55,170 nt of DNA from assembly GCA_027323445.1 (NCBI GenBank), contig DAHWBS010000007.1, positions 1-55,170 on the forward strand. The letters are read 5' to 3'. A program made the translations under genes and the position numbers. Below the pieces are notes generated by a model that had not been told where the DNA came from, made no database searches, and worked only from the letters and a program-made list of their open reading frames with translations. Of the stretch, positions 17,145 through 26,884 are shown piece after piece. This DNA comes from Leptospirillum sp. GTDB taxonomy: Bacteria > Nitrospirota > Leptospirillia > Leptospirillales > Leptospirillaceae. Position 1 is the first letter of the stretch. The number at the start of each line of letters is the position of its first letter.

Positions 17145-17612
17145 ATGACAAATCCTGAAATATCCGAACTTTTGGCCCTTCTACAAGGAACAAACATCAC
17201 AGTTTTTGAGCTGGAAAGGGAGGGCCTTCGAATTCGAATCGAAAAGCCCGCCTATACAACCACGGCCGGAATAAAGCTGCTGACAAGAGAGTCCTCTTCT
17301 GAGCACCATTTGTCGGAGGGATTAAAACATCCTGCAACACCACAATCGGACAAAGAGTCTTCCAGAAATGTCACATCTCCCATTGTTGGTACATTTTACC
17401 GATCCCCCTCTCCGGAGGCAGGTCCTTACGTTGAAATTGGATCCGTTGTCCGAAAAGGACAGGTTATCTGTATTATAGAAGCCATGAAGCTGATGAATGA
17501 GATCGAATCCGAGTTTGACGGCATAGTGAAGACAATTCTGGTAGAAGATGGGCGGGCCGTTGAGTTTGGAACACCGCTTATCGAAATTGCGATCACACCG
17601 GAGATCGGATGA
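17145..17612 (+). CDS. accB: Biotin carboxyl carrier protein of acetyl-CoA carboxylase
   Basis: Carries the biotin that shuttles CO2 between AccC and the carboxyltransferase in fatty-acid synthesis. The 155-residue protein has the usual N-terminal dimerisation segment, a variable linker (about 38-75) and a biotinyl domain with [13 protein letters not shown] and EAMKLMNEI, where K115 is the biotinylated lysine. The stop overlaps the ATG of accC by 4 bases. Its cofactor need links it to the bioBWF operon about 13 kb upstream. Confidence 0.96.
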   Translation: MTNPEISELLALLQGTNITVFELEREGLRIRIEKPAYTTTAGIKLLTRESSSEHHLSEGLKHPATPQSDKESSRNVTSPIVGTFYRSPSPEAGPYVEIGSVVRKGQVICIIEAMKLMNEIESEFDGIVKTILVEDGRAVEFGTPLIEIAITPEIG

Positions 17613-19006
17613 CTCGTCAGACACCTCCATTCCAGAAGATCCTGATTGCGAACCGTGGAGAAATAGCAGTTCGCATCATTAGGGCCTGCAGGGAGCTCGG
17701 AATCCGGACCGTTGCCATTTTTTCCACTGCCGACCGACATGCATTGCACGTTCAATTGGCAGATGAGGCCGTTTGTGTTGGACCACCTGAAACAAACTCC
17801 AGTTATCGAAATATTCCCAACATCATCAGTGCAGCTGAGGTGACCCAGTCCGAAGCCATTCATCCGGGGTATGGATTTCTCTCCGAGAATGCCCACTTTG
17901 CTGAAATCTGCAACTCTGCCGGGGTCGTTTTTATTGGACCCTCCCCAGAAAGCATTTCTCTTATGGGGGATAAAGCCCGGGCAAAAGCACTCATGATGGA
18001 AACCGGGGTTCCTGTTGTCCCTGGATCAATCGGAGCTGTTGCCTCTGAAGAAGAAGGTTTGGAAATAGCAAATCAAGTTGGCTTTCCCCTTATCATCAAG
18101 GCTTCTGCCGGAGGCGGTGGCCGGGGCATGAGGATTGTCCATGAAAGAGACGGTTTTTCAAATGCGTTTCAATCTGCCCAGACGGAAGCTTATCAGGCCT
18201 TTGGTTCAAGAGATGTCTATATTGAAAAATATTTCATTGGCCCGCATCACGTTGAAATACAGATCCTTTCAGACCATACCGGCAATGTCGTCGCCATGGG
18301 AGAAAGGGATTGCTCTGTCCAGCGTCGCCATCAAAAGTTGCTCGAGGAAACACCTTCTCCACTGCTCACCCCCTCTGTCCGTGCAAAAATGTCCGAGATC
18401 GCCATCAAGGCAGCCAAAGCCTGTGGCTACGTCAACGCCGGAACAATCGAATTTCTTGTTGATGACAAAAAAAAGTTCTATTTCATTGAAATGAATACCC
18501 GCATTCAAGTCGAGCACCCTATTACAGAACAAGCATTCAGCTATGATCTTGTCAAGGCACAAATTCTTATTGCCGCCGGAAGACCAATTGACGAAGTTCA
18601 TAAAAGCTCTGGCCATACAATTGAGTGCCGGATCAATGCGGAAGATCCCTGGACATTTACACCTTCCCCCGGAACAATCACCCGGATGATCCAACCAGGT
18701 GGCCCGGGAGTCAGGATTGACTCCTGGGTGACAACCGGTTCAGTGATTCCTCCTCACTATGACAGCCTGCTTTCAAAGGTCATTGTCACAGGAAGAGACA
18801 GGGACGAGGCTATTGCAAGAATGAAAAGAGCGCTTTCCGAATATATCGTTGAAGGGATCAAGACAACCATTCCCCTTCACCTGACTATTCTGGAGGACCC
18901 CGACTTCATCAACGGGAAATACGATACTGGTTTCATCGACCGGATTATGGCAAAAAGGGAAAAAAAGCTTTTTATGGAAACGGCTCCATCATCAGCACAG
19001 GACTAA
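17609..19006 (+). CDS. accC: Biotin carboxylase subunit of acetyl-CoA carboxylase
   Basis: Carboxylates the biotin on AccB using ATP and bicarbonate. The 465-residue protein shows the full plan: [21 protein letters not shown] at the N-terminus, [10 protein letters not shown], the ATP-grasp glycine loop [13 protein letters not shown], and [11 protein letters not shown] with the metal and catalytic residues. The ATG overlaps accB by 4 bases and thiE follows after 5 bases, so the three are very likely co-transcribed. Confidence 0.96.
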   Translation: MTRQTPPFQKILIANRGEIAVRIIRACRELGIRTVAIFSTADRHALHVQLADEAVCVGPPETNSSYRNIPNIISAAEVTQSEAIHPGYGFLSENAHFAEICNSAGVVFIGPSPESISLMGDKARAKALMMETGVPVVPGSIGAVASEEEGLEIANQVGFPLIIKASAGGGGRGMRIVHERDGFSNAFQSAQTEAYQAFGSRDVYIEKYFIGPHHVEIQILSDHTGNVVAMGERDCSVQRRHQKLLEETPSPLLTPSVRAKMSEIAIKAAKACGYVNAGTIEFLVDDKKKFYFIEMNTRIQVEHPITEQAFSYDLVKAQILIAAGRPIDEVHKSSGHTIECRINAEDPWTFTPSPGTITRMIQPGGPGVRIDSWVTTGSVIPPHYDSLLSKVIVTGRDRDEAIARMKRALSEYIVEGIKTTIPLHLTILEDPDFINGKYDTGFIDRIMAKREKKLFMETAPSSAQD

Positions 19007-19011
19007 ACCTC

Positions 19012-19632
19012 GTGAGTTTTCCGAAGCTTCTTTATATTGCGGGTAGCCAAGACTTTCCTGATAAAGCCTCGTTTTTTTCATGTCTTGAACGACTCCTGTC
19101 CGAAGGACTCTCCTGGTTCCAGTTCAGGGATAAGTCCCTGGCAGAAAACGAGCTTTTTGCATGGGCTCTTGAAATACGGGAACTGACATCGAGATATAAC
19201 GCCCTGCTGACCATCAATGACAGGCCTGATGTTGCCTGGCTCGTCGGGTCTGATGGCGTTCACCTGGGACAAGATGACATTCCATCGATCACTTCCGAGT
19301 TGCTTCCCAGAGACTACCAAAGCCTTCACATTGGCATTTCAACACATAACCTCTATGAGGTCAAAAGGTCGGTCATCCTTTCTCCATCCTATCTTGGAGT
19401 TGGCCCCATCAACCCCACTAAAACAAAAGATCTAGAGCATCCCCCCAGAGGAATTCAGGGCATCATTGAAACAAGAAAGATCACACCCCTTCCACTCGTG
19501 GCTATCGGCGGCATCACTCCTGCTTTGGCAGGGGAGATATTTCGGGCGGGAGCCCAAACAGTTGCTGTTTCGGGAGCCATCACAAAATCCCCCAACCCCG
19601 TTAATACGATGAAAGACTTCCTGAATTCATAA
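19012..19632 (+). CDS. thiE: Thiamine-phosphate synthase
   Basis: Joins hydroxymethylpyrimidine diphosphate and thiazole phosphate to give thiamine phosphate. The 206-residue TIM-barrel protein carries FQFRDKSL, INDRPDVAWLVGSDGVHLGQDD, GVGPINPTKTK and VAIGGITP, the ordered ThiE motifs. The GTG start at 19012 is 5 bases after accC; I saw no thiamine-box riboswitch in front, which fits expression from the upstream acc promoter. A 6-base-pair hairpin (19731-19747) lies about 100 bases after the stop and may end the transcript. Confidence 0.93.
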   Translation: MSFPKLLYIAGSQDFPDKASFFSCLERLLSEGLSWFQFRDKSLAENELFAWALEIRELTSRYNALLTINDRPDVAWLVGSDGVHLGQDDIPSITSELLPRDYQSLHIGISTHNLYEVKRSVILSPSYLGVGPINPTKTKDLEHPPRGIQGIIETRKITPLPLVAIGGITPALAGEIFRAGAQTVAVSGAITKSPNPVNTMKDFLNS

Positions 19633-19881
19633 AAGCCAGAAAACGCTATACCGATGTCGTGCCACCGGGCAAAGTCTCCCGCCAGCATTAAAGATTCTAT
19701 TGAACAGTATGCGTCCAAAAGCGATAATAGCAGGAGTCACTCTCCTGAAAGAAGAAATTCACAGGATGGGCCAAAATGACCAAATGACATCAAAAGTTTC
19801 CTTTCGATTCATCAACCAAACGACTTGAACCCGTTCCCGGCCCGGCAGTCCTCATGGGCCACAATCAGGAGAAACGTTTCC

Positions 19882-20514
19882 ATGCCAAGCAGTCAAAAAT
19901 CCACCTCATTTTCAAGCCGTTGGCCTTTGATATTAATCCTTCTGATTGTGGGAACATTTCTTGTCTATATCGTGCAGCACAAAAAAGAATCCCGGATGAG
20001 CGATACACCCCCTTCCCAACCGGCTCCAGCATCATCAACGGTTCCCTCCCCGGCTCTCAATACAACGGATCCGGACCTGGGAGTTTTTTACCCCTCGCAA
20101 GGACATGACCATTGGGAAATGTCGCAGCTCAGGGGATTTCATTATAATAGCTCTCCCCCTACATCAGGTCCCCATCGGGAAGAGTTTATCGGATCGTACT
20201 TCCCGGACTCTCCGATGCCGGACTACATACAGGTCCACCTTCTGGAGCACGGAAACATCCTGATACAGTACAATTGCAGCTGCCCTGATACCGTTTCGAA
20301 ACTCGAATCAATTGCACGATCATTCGATACTTATGCCCCATCAATTGGTCTTGAGGAAGGAAAAGGCGTAATCGTAGCCAAAAATCCAACATTGCCCTCA
20401 CTGATCACCGTAACCGCCTGGACAAGGCTTCTCTCCCTGAGCAATGTTGACGAAACAAAAATCAAGAAGTTCATCTCCAAGTGGCTGGACAATTCTCAAA
20501 ACAGCCGCCAATAG
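19882..20514 (+). CDS. DUF3105-family membrane-anchored protein
   Basis: The chosen start is the ATG at 19882 (MPSSQKST), with AGGAG 10 bases before it; the longer frame begins with TTG at 19825. The 210-residue protein has one transmembrane segment at about residues 14-30, a proline/serine-rich linker, and then the DUF3105 domain with the SSPPTSGPH motif, HLLEHGNILIQYNC, and the closing TAWTRLL segment. Topology suggests a periplasmic domain anchored in the inner membrane. The family has no settled function. It precedes the RND pump gene by about 50 bases and may be co-transcribed with it. Confidence 0.78.
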   Translation: MPSSQKSTSFSSRWPLILILLIVGTFLVYIVQHKKESRMSDTPPSQPAPASSTVPSPALNTTDPDLGVFYPSQGHDHWEMSQLRGFHYNSSPPTSGPHREEFIGSYFPDSPMPDYIQVHLLEHGNILIQYNCSCPDTVSKLESIARSFDTYAPSIGLEEGKGVIVAKNPTLPSLITVTAWTRLLSLSNVDETKIKKFISKWLDNSQNSRQ

Positions 20515-20566
20515 CGATTGGCTGAAACCTTAAAAACCTTATTTCAAACAAGGGAGAGCCGACCTT

Positions 20567-23500
20567 TTGTTCTTAGTACGTCTGGCGCTGAAGCGTCCCT
20601 ATACAATATTTGTGCTGTGCGCCCTGATTACCATTATGGGTGTTCTCGCAGCGCAGAAAATGATCCTCGATATTTTTCCTGCCATCGACATTCCTGTGGT
20701 CAAGGTCGTCTGGAATTACCCGGGCCTCTCTCCCACAGACATGGAAGAAAGAATGGTCCTCATATCCGAGAGGGCCTACTCAACCACAGTCAATGGAATC
20801 AGCCGGATAGAATCGGAGTCTATCTCCGGCACAGGACTGATCAAGATCTATTTTCATCAGGGCGAAAGTATCGCCGCAGCAATTGCCCAAATCAGTGCTG
20901 TTTCAGAAACACTCCTCAGAATCTTTCCACCAGGAACAATGCCACCGAATATCATCAGTTACAATGCGGCCAATGTTCCAATCGTTCAGCTTGAAATTCA
21001 GGGAAAGCGATATTCGGAACAACAGCTTTATGATTATGGCCTGAACTTTATCAGGGTTTACCTCTTCACTATCCCAGGACTCTCAACACCTGCCCCGTTC
21101 GGGGGAAAAATGCGTCAGGTGATGGTGGATATCAACCCTCAAAAACTTCTTGGGTATGGTCTTTCACCGAATGACATCGTCAACACTCTGACCCGCTCGA
21201 ACATCATCGTACCGGCTGGAACAGCCCGGATTGGCACAAAAGAGCTGAATATCGAGATCAATGGAAGTCCGGACAAGCTGGCTGGTCTGGGAAATCTACC
21301 GGTGAAGGCCATGGGGTCAACCGTCGTCAGACTCAAGGATGTGGCCATTGTCCATGACGGATTTGCACCCCAGGAAAATGTTGTCAGAGTCAATGGGATG
21401 AGATCCACCTATCTCACGGTCTTCAAGCATGTTGGAGCGTCAACCCTGACAGTTGTTTCAGATGTCAAGCGTCTGATTCCGCATATTGAATCGCTTCTTC
21501 CTCCAGGGATTCACCTGAAGCCATTTTTTGACCAGTCTGTCTTTGTCAAGCAGGCTCTCGTTGATGTCATCATGGAAGGGGTCATCGGAACGCTACTTGT
21601 TTCACTGATGATTTATCTTTTTTTAGGAGATCTCCGCTCAACAGTCATCATTCTTCTGTCCATCCCGTTATCCATTCTTGCCGCCCTTTTCTTTTTGAAG
21701 ATTGCCGGAGAGTCCCTGAACCTGATGACCCTTGGAGGGCTTGCCCTGGCCATTGGAATGCTGGTCGATGATGCCACTGTTGCCATCGAAAACATTGAAC
21801 GGAACCTTTCACTGACAGAAGATCCCCTGCTCGCGGTCTATGATGGTGCCAATCAGGTCGCCCTTCCGGCATTTGTAGGAACTCTTTCCATTCTGATTGT
21901 CTTTTTTCCGGTTATTCTCCTGCAGGGAGTCTCACGCTTCCTTTTTACCCCACTCGCGCTTGCAGTCGTGTTTTCCATGCTGGCAAGCTACTTTCTCTCA
22001 AGGACTCTGGTCGTCACCCTTTCAAAAATCATCCATCAAAAGAAAATGGATCAAAAAACTCCGGAGCCCTTTTCCGGCTCATCTCTTGACACCCAAAAAG
22101 GAACTGAACGATCAGGGGTTTCCAAAATTTTTCTGCACTTCTTTGAAAAACTAAGGGCACGCTACCATTTATTATTAGGAAGAGTTCTGCTAAGACCCGG
22201 GAGAGTGGTTGCTGTCTGCCTTTTACTCGCAGGTGGCGGGATTCTTTTGCTAACAAGAACCGGATTTGATTTCTTTCCGAATGTCGATGCGGGTCTTCTG
22301 GCCCTTCATATGAGGGCACCGGATGGAACCAGAGTTGAAGTCTCCGAACAATATGTGGCAAAAGTCGAAAAAGCCCTGCATAAAATCATTCCACCGTCCG
22401 AGCTCAAGTCCGTAGATGTCAATATTGGCCTCCCTGTCTTCTACAATCTTGCATTTTATGAAACAGACAGCATTGGCCCAATGGACGCTGACTTTCTTAT
22501 CTCGCTAAAAGCCCGGCACCACTCAGTCTTCAGCTATCAGAAACAAATCCGGGAAGATCTGGCAAAGGAATTTCCTGATCTTTCCTTCTGGTTCAAACCG
22601 GCTGACATCATCAGTCAGGTTCTCGACTTTGGACTATCCGCTCCGATCGATATTCAGGTTGAAGGTCGAAATCTGGAGTCCTCCTATAAACTTGCAAAAA
22701 CAATCCGGCAAATCGTCAGACAAATCCCCGGGGCAGCAGATGTCTCCATCCCTCAGGTCATGCATTATCCAACCATTTTCATCCACACGCATCGGGCCAA
22801 TGCGCTAGAGGTCGGGCTAACACAAAATGATGTGGCCTCCAACCTCCTGGTATCTTTGGCCTCAAGTGCTCTGGTCGCTCCGAACTACTGGGTCAATCCG
22901 TTAAATGGAATCAACTATATCGTAGCGGTTCAGACTCCCATCCCGGAAATCGATTCCATCTCAGACCTGAAATCAATTCCCATCAGGGGGACAACACCTT
23001 TATCCGGAACGGTTTTAAACACCCAGTACCTCTCCAATATCGCCGATGTCAAGGAGGGAGTCTCTCCGGGATCGATCTCCCATTACACAGTACAAAGAGT
23101 GGTTGATGTTTTGGTCAATGCACAGGACCGGGATCTGGGATCCTTGACGATTGCGATCAAACACCAGATCAAAAAACTTGCCCTTCCCCCAGGAACAACC
23201 ATCCGGTATCGGGGACAAAGCGAGGCAATGATTGAGTCATTTACCCATTTTGGCCTTGGACTTATTCTGGCACTTCTTCTCGTCTATCTGCTTCTGGTCC
23301 TGAATTTTCAGTCTTTTCTTGATCCGTTCATCATTCTCGTATCCATTCCGATGGGACTTCTGGGTGTCACAATCGCTCTTTTCCTAACCCATACCACCCT
23401 GAATGTTGAGTCCGCAATGGGTGCCATTATGGTCATTGGCGTCGCAACAGCCAATAGTATCCTGCTGGTTACATTTGCAAATGATGAGCGCGGGAGGGGC

Positions 23501-23794
23501 CTCTCCGCCAGTGATGCGGCACAAAGCGCCGGATCGACAAGACTACGGCCCATTCTCATGACGGCAACCGCAATGATTTTGGGCATGTTGCCCATGGCGT
23601 TCGGAGCCGGGAGCGGAGGAGAGCAGAATGCTCCCCTCGGAAGAGCTGTTATCGGTGGCCTTTTTGTAGCAACAATCTCAACATTGTTTCTGGTTCCTGC
23701 CGTTTACAAGCTTTTGAGACACGAAATTCCCAATCGGTTCCGTTACGATGAAGAATTCAACCGCTCAATCAAAGACTCGACCAAAGAACATTAA
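20567..23794 (+). CDS. RND efflux transporter, HAE1-like
   Basis: Inner-membrane proton-driven pump of 1,075 residues with the RND two-fold repeat: transmembrane helix 1 near residues 11-30, a large periplasmic loop, a cluster of helices around 325-490, a second loop, and a second helix cluster (about 895-1060). The paired aspartates of the helix 4 proton relay are D401 and D402 in GMLVDDATVAIENIERN, as in HAE-type rather than heavy-metal pumps. The TTG start at 20567 has AGGGAG about 11 bases upstream. Neither a membrane-fusion protein nor a TolC gene is adjacent, so the partners must be elsewhere (a TolC homologue lies 20 kb away). Confidence 0.92.
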   Translation: MFLVRLALKRPYTIFVLCALITIMGVLAAQKMILDIFPAIDIPVVKVVWNYPGLSPTDMEERMVLISERAYSTTVNGISRIESESISGTGLIKIYFHQGESIAAAIAQISAVSETLLRIFPPGTMPPNIISYNAANVPIVQLEIQGKRYSEQQLYDYGLNFIRVYLFTIPGLSTPAPFGGKMRQVMVDINPQKLLGYGLSPNDIVNTLTRSNIIVPAGTARIGTKELNIEINGSPDKLAGLGNLPVKAMGSTVVRLKDVAIVHDGFAPQENVVRVNGMRSTYLTVFKHVGASTLTVVSDVKRLIPHIESLLPPGIHLKPFFDQSVFVKQALVDVIMEGVIGTLLVSLMIYLFLGDLRSTVIILLSIPLSILAALFFLKIAGESLNLMTLGGLALAIGMLVDDATVAIENIERNLSLTEDPLLAVYDGANQVALPAFVGTLSILIVFFPVILLQGVSRFLFTPLALAVVFSMLASYFLSRTLVVTLSKIIHQKKMDQKTPEPFSGSSLDTQKGTERSGVSKIFLHFFEKLRARYHLLLGRVLLRPGRVVAVCLLLAGGGILLLTRTGFDFFPNVDAGLLALHMRAPDGTRVEVSEQYVAKVEKALHKIIPPSELKSVDVNIGLPVFYNLAFYETDSIGPMDADFLISLKARHHSVFSYQKQIREDLAKEFPDLSFWFKPADIISQVLDFGLSAPIDIQVEGRNLESSYKLAKTIRQIVRQIPGAADVSIPQVMHYPTIFIHTHRANALEVGLTQNDVASNLLVSLASSALVAPNYWVNPLNGINYIVAVQTPIPEIDSISDLKSIPIRGTTPLSGTVLNTQYLSNIADVKEGVSPGSISHYTVQRVVDVLVNAQDRDLGSLTIAIKHQIKKLALPPGTTIRYRGQSEAMIESFTHFGLGLILALLLVYLLLVLNFQSFLDPFIILVSIPMGLLGVTIALFLTHTTLNVESAMGAIMVIGVATANSILLVTFANDERGRGLSASDAAQSAGSTRLRPILMTATAMILGMLPMAFGAGSGGEQNAPLGRAVIGGLFVATISTLFLVPAVYKLLRHEIPNRFRYDEEFNRSIKDSTKEH

Positions 23795-23841
23795 CCACAT
23801 CGACTCTTCCGGGATATTTTGTTGAAATCCGATTTCTGATC

Positions 23842-25098
23842 TCAACCCTGAAAAATCTTCCGGATAATTTCATTTCCGTCGACAGCTTCTCCAGCAAGGG
23901 CCATTGCAAGAAGCTGTCCACCTATAAGGTCCGAGGATAAAATCATATCGGGGTGAACCGTGCGAACCCTTGCGAGCTTCCCTCTGTCTTTTACAGAAAC
24001 GACTGTCTTGGCAGCCGACCCCGTTTCCCTCGCCGCAAGAACAACAAAAGCATTGTCGCCATCATCATCAAGAAGAGCTAAAATGGCCACGGCATCAAGT
24101 ATGCCCGCCTTTTTCAAAGTCTCTGGATCCATGGGATCCCCCTCGACCTGATCGATTTTCTCCCAATGACCATCGCTCCGTCTCTTTGGAACAATGAAGG
24201 TGACAGGAAAGGCCCTGCGGACAAGCTCTTCATGGGTATTCATCGCCAAAGCACCGGTTCCGACCAGAATATAGTGGTTTTTCCGAATCATCCCTTTTTG
24301 TTCTCCCATCAAAAGATGTTGCACCCGCTCATTCATCAGCGGAAGAATGACCGTGGAAAGTGATGCGGTAAAAACACTGATCCCCAAAATGATGATGGAA
24401 ACAGTAAAGATACGGGCATCATCGCTAACAGGAACAATATCACCGTACCCAACCGTAGACATTGTCACAACAGCATAATAAAAAGAGGTTAAAAGATTCT
24501 TGATCGGAGGATTGAATCCCATTCCCAGCAAAAAGGATCCGAATACCGCATACGAAAAAAGAAGGATGATACTGATGATGGAAAACATCGTCCCGGTTGC
24601 AACATTTGACCGATAGAATTGCCGACGAAAAACAAGCAGTCCCAAAAACAGGACAAGATCTCCTATCGATGGTAAAACAAGATGGCCGTGATTTTGACGA
24701 AACAGAATCAAAAAGGAGGCGGATGAAAGAACAATCCCGGCAGCCCAGGCAAAACGGGACCGAAAAACCAGCCCCATTCCCATTAAAATCTGCAGGATAC
24801 CGATAAAACTCCTGACACTTCCCATCCAGTGCTGAAAAAATGCGGGAAGGTGGCTGAAGTCCTCTACCGGTCCATACCGAATAATCCCCTCGCTTAAGAG
24901 TCTGACCTGCTCCAGCAGGGGCAACACATTCCTGACACCCAAAAAGATCAGGATCAGGGCCAGGACTCCATGAGGGAACCAGAACTGGGGGTGAAGCTTC
25001 CCCATATACCCATGGGACCATTTCGCGAGCAACAGGCGAAATGATCCCCTCACTTCGTTCCACTTCAGAATCCATTTATTGAAAAGATCCTTCAGCAT
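23842..25098 (-). CDS. kch: Kch-type potassium channel with RCK domain
   Basis: The 418-residue product aligns by eye with E. coli Kch over its whole length: several N-terminal transmembrane helices, GFNPPIKNLLTSFYYAV, the selectivity filter T215-V-G-Y-G-D220 within TMSTVGYGDIVPVS, and then a cytoplasmic RCK/TrkA-N domain from about residue 270 (HYILVGTGALAMNTHEEL, KKAGILDAVAILALLDDDGDNAFVVL, VHPDMILSSDLIGG). It would let potassium move across the inner membrane under ligand control of the RCK domain. In an acidophile such a channel could help set the reversed membrane potential; this is inference. It converges on the RND gene and lies about 90 bases behind gad. Confidence 0.93.
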   Translation of the reverse strand: MLKDLFNKWILKWNEVRGSFRLLLAKWSHGYMGKLHPQFWFPHGVLALILIFLGVRNVLPLLEQVRLLSEGIIRYGPVEDFSHLPAFFQHWMGSVRSFIGILQILMGMGLVFRSRFAWAAGIVLSSASFLILFRQNHGHLVLPSIGDLVLFLGLLVFRRQFYRSNVATGTMFSIISIILLFSYAVFGSFLLGMGFNPPIKNLLTSFYYAVVTMSTVGYGDIVPVSDDARIFTVSIIILGISVFTASLSTVILPLMNERVQHLLMGEQKGMIRKNHYILVGTGALAMNTHEELVRRAFPVTFIVPKRRSDGHWEKIDQVEGDPMDPETLKKAGILDAVAILALLDDDGDNAFVVLAARETGSAAKTVVSVKDRGKLARVRTVHPDMILSSDLIGGQLLAMALAGEAVDGNEIIRKIFQG

Positions 25099-25186
25099 CT
25101 TGAAAGGACTCGCTTCCTTATGGGGAAAAAGATAAAAGACAAGTCATGACCACTCCCCGACACTTCATCATTCCCATAAAGCCCCT

Positions 25187-26560
25187 TTAGCAAACAGGCG
25201 GAGATCCTTGTACGGGCAAAGATGGATTCTTCAGGATTTTAGAAGAAATATCAAGATGTTCTAGCAAATGTTCAAGCATATTCCTGCTCACCTGTTCCCG
25301 AACAACGACCCTTAGCACCATAATATTTTCTGCCTTGGGAGGAAGGGAATAAGCCGGAACGATCCACCCAAACTTTCTGAGCTCAGAAGAAATTTCCATT
25401 TCCCTTCCTGCATGAGGTGGCCGAAGTGAAAAGGCAACAATCGGCAGGGAAGGGTGAGAATCGACTGGAATAAAAATGGAAGACTTCTTGAGCTTTCTGG
25501 CAAAAAACCGGGCATTTTCAAGGCAATTATGCAAAATCTGCCGATAACCCTGCTTTCCCAGCCTGAGCAGGTTGTAGTACTGTGCAATGACAAAAGCTGC
25601 ATTTGAGGAAAAGTTGAGCGTGTAGGTCTCTTCCTCAGCCCCAAGGTAATTGACCCGAAAAACAAGATCATCCGGGAGATCCGAGCGGTCACGGAAGAGC
25701 AGCCAGCCCACTCCGGGATAGACCAGACCAAACTTGTGCCCGGATACATTGATTGATCTCACATGGCTCAGCCGGAAATCCCAGACAAACTCAGGATCAA
25801 GAAATGGCAGCAAAAATCCCCCGCTTGCCCCATCCACATGAATGGGAACGAAATATCCCTTCTCCAGGAAACGCTTTTCAAGAGCTTCGTTCAGCTCCAC
25901 AACGGGATCCAGCTGCCCGGTAAAGGTTGTCCCCAGAACAGCCCCTACCGCAATCGTATTCTCGTCGACCAAAGAAGTCGCCACGGCCACATCGAGTACG
26001 AAGCGTTCCTTTGACAAGGGAACCATTCGAAGCTCCACATCAAAATATCGACAGAACTTTTCCCAAACGACGTGAACATCGCCCCCCACAACAAGATTCG
26101 GAGATTCGGTAGAAAGTCCCCTTTTTTTCCGATTGCTTTGCCATTGTTTTTTGTGGGCAAGAAGACCCAGAAAAATGGCCTCTGAAGAACCGATTGTAGA
26201 GGTTCCCGTCACATCCTGATCTTCAGGGGCATGAAACAAGGAAGCCAACATGTGAATGACCCGGTGCTGAAGTTGTCCTGTCTGCGGGTATTCGCTCTGA
26301 TCCACAAGATTTTTCTGAAGATTTTCTGAAATAAGCTTTTGCGCTTCCGGCTCCATCCATGTTGTAACGAATGAAGCCAGATTCAGGGAAGGATTTCCAT
26401 CAAGCTCCAGTTCATCATGAATAATCTGATAGGCGCTTTGAGGATTTGTCCCGTTCTCGGACATGCTAAATGCCTCCAGATCATTCGTAAAAAACCGGGT
26501 CCCATATGTCGGAGTCAAAAACTCTTCAGTCTTTCTGGCATGATGTCTTCTTGTCAGCAT
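25187..26560 (-). CDS. gadB: Glutamate decarboxylase
   Basis: A PLP enzyme that converts glutamate and a proton to GABA and CO2, the proton-consuming step of glutamate-dependent acid resistance. The 457-residue protein follows GadA/GadB closely: TGTSTIGSSEA, HVDGASGGF, and INVSGHKFGL with the PLP lysine at K276, the same number as in E. coli GadB. A GGAGA site lies just before the ATG. No GadC-type antiporter gene is adjacent. Neighbours are the potassium channel gene downstream and a divergent D-lactate dehydrogenase gene. Confidence 0.94.
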   Translation of the reverse strand: MLTRRHHARKTEEFLTPTYGTRFFTNDLEAFSMSENGTNPQSAYQIIHDELELDGNPSLNLASFVTTWMEPEAQKLISENLQKNLVDQSEYPQTGQLQHRVIHMLASLFHAPEDQDVTGTSTIGSSEAIFLGLLAHKKQWQSNRKKRGLSTESPNLVVGGDVHVVWEKFCRYFDVELRMVPLSKERFVLDVAVATSLVDENTIAVGAVLGTTFTGQLDPVVELNEALEKRFLEKGYFVPIHVDGASGGFLLPFLDPEFVWDFRLSHVRSINVSGHKFGLVYPGVGWLLFRDRSDLPDDLVFRVNYLGAEEETYTLNFSSNAAFVIAQYYNLLRLGKQGYRQILHNCLENARFFARKLKKSSIFIPVDSHPSLPIVAFSLRPPHAGREMEISSELRKFGWIVPAYSLPPKAENIMVLRVVVREQVSRNMLEHLLEHLDISSKILKNPSLPVQGSPPVC

Positions 26561-26884
26561 GTTCTCTCCTTTTTAGATTTTTCTATTTGTCGTTGTCTCC
26601 TTCCAAACGATCAAACCCCGCAAACAACCTGAAAAGAACAGGGATAAATCAAAATTGAAAACATTCGTCAGATCATCTCTTTTCTCCTTTCCATGTTTAT
26701 GGCTGTGATCCTCTTCCTGAAAAGAGTGAATGGCGTCTTTTCCATTTGAAAAATTTGCCAAAAACTCGAAAAGCCTTGTCTGGAGGTTGGAATAATGCTG
26801 AAAAAAGGAATATTCTTTTTTTGATCTGGAAGCCGTTGTAAAAGGGTATTTTTATTTTATGAAATCAGAAAGGATGGGTTTGCC
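26561..26884. other. Divergent gad-ldhA intergenic region
   Basis: This 324-base A+T-rich gap must hold both divergent promoters. AAAAAAG-GAATATTC-TTTTTTT around 26801-26822 is a near-palindrome centred on GAATATTC, about 65 bases before ldhA. On the gad side, two extra purine-rich ribosome-site-like runs precede the real one, and one of them (near 26670, minus strand) heads an ATG-ATC-TGA mini-frame. A 62-codon minus-strand frame here (26573-26761) starts with TTG without a ribosome site and is not convincing. Confidence 0.35.

Noticed and set aside
26573-26761. Histidine-rich 62-codon minus-strand frame before gad
   Set aside because: TTG start without a ribosome site, and it ends against the gad ribosome site; more likely leader sequence.
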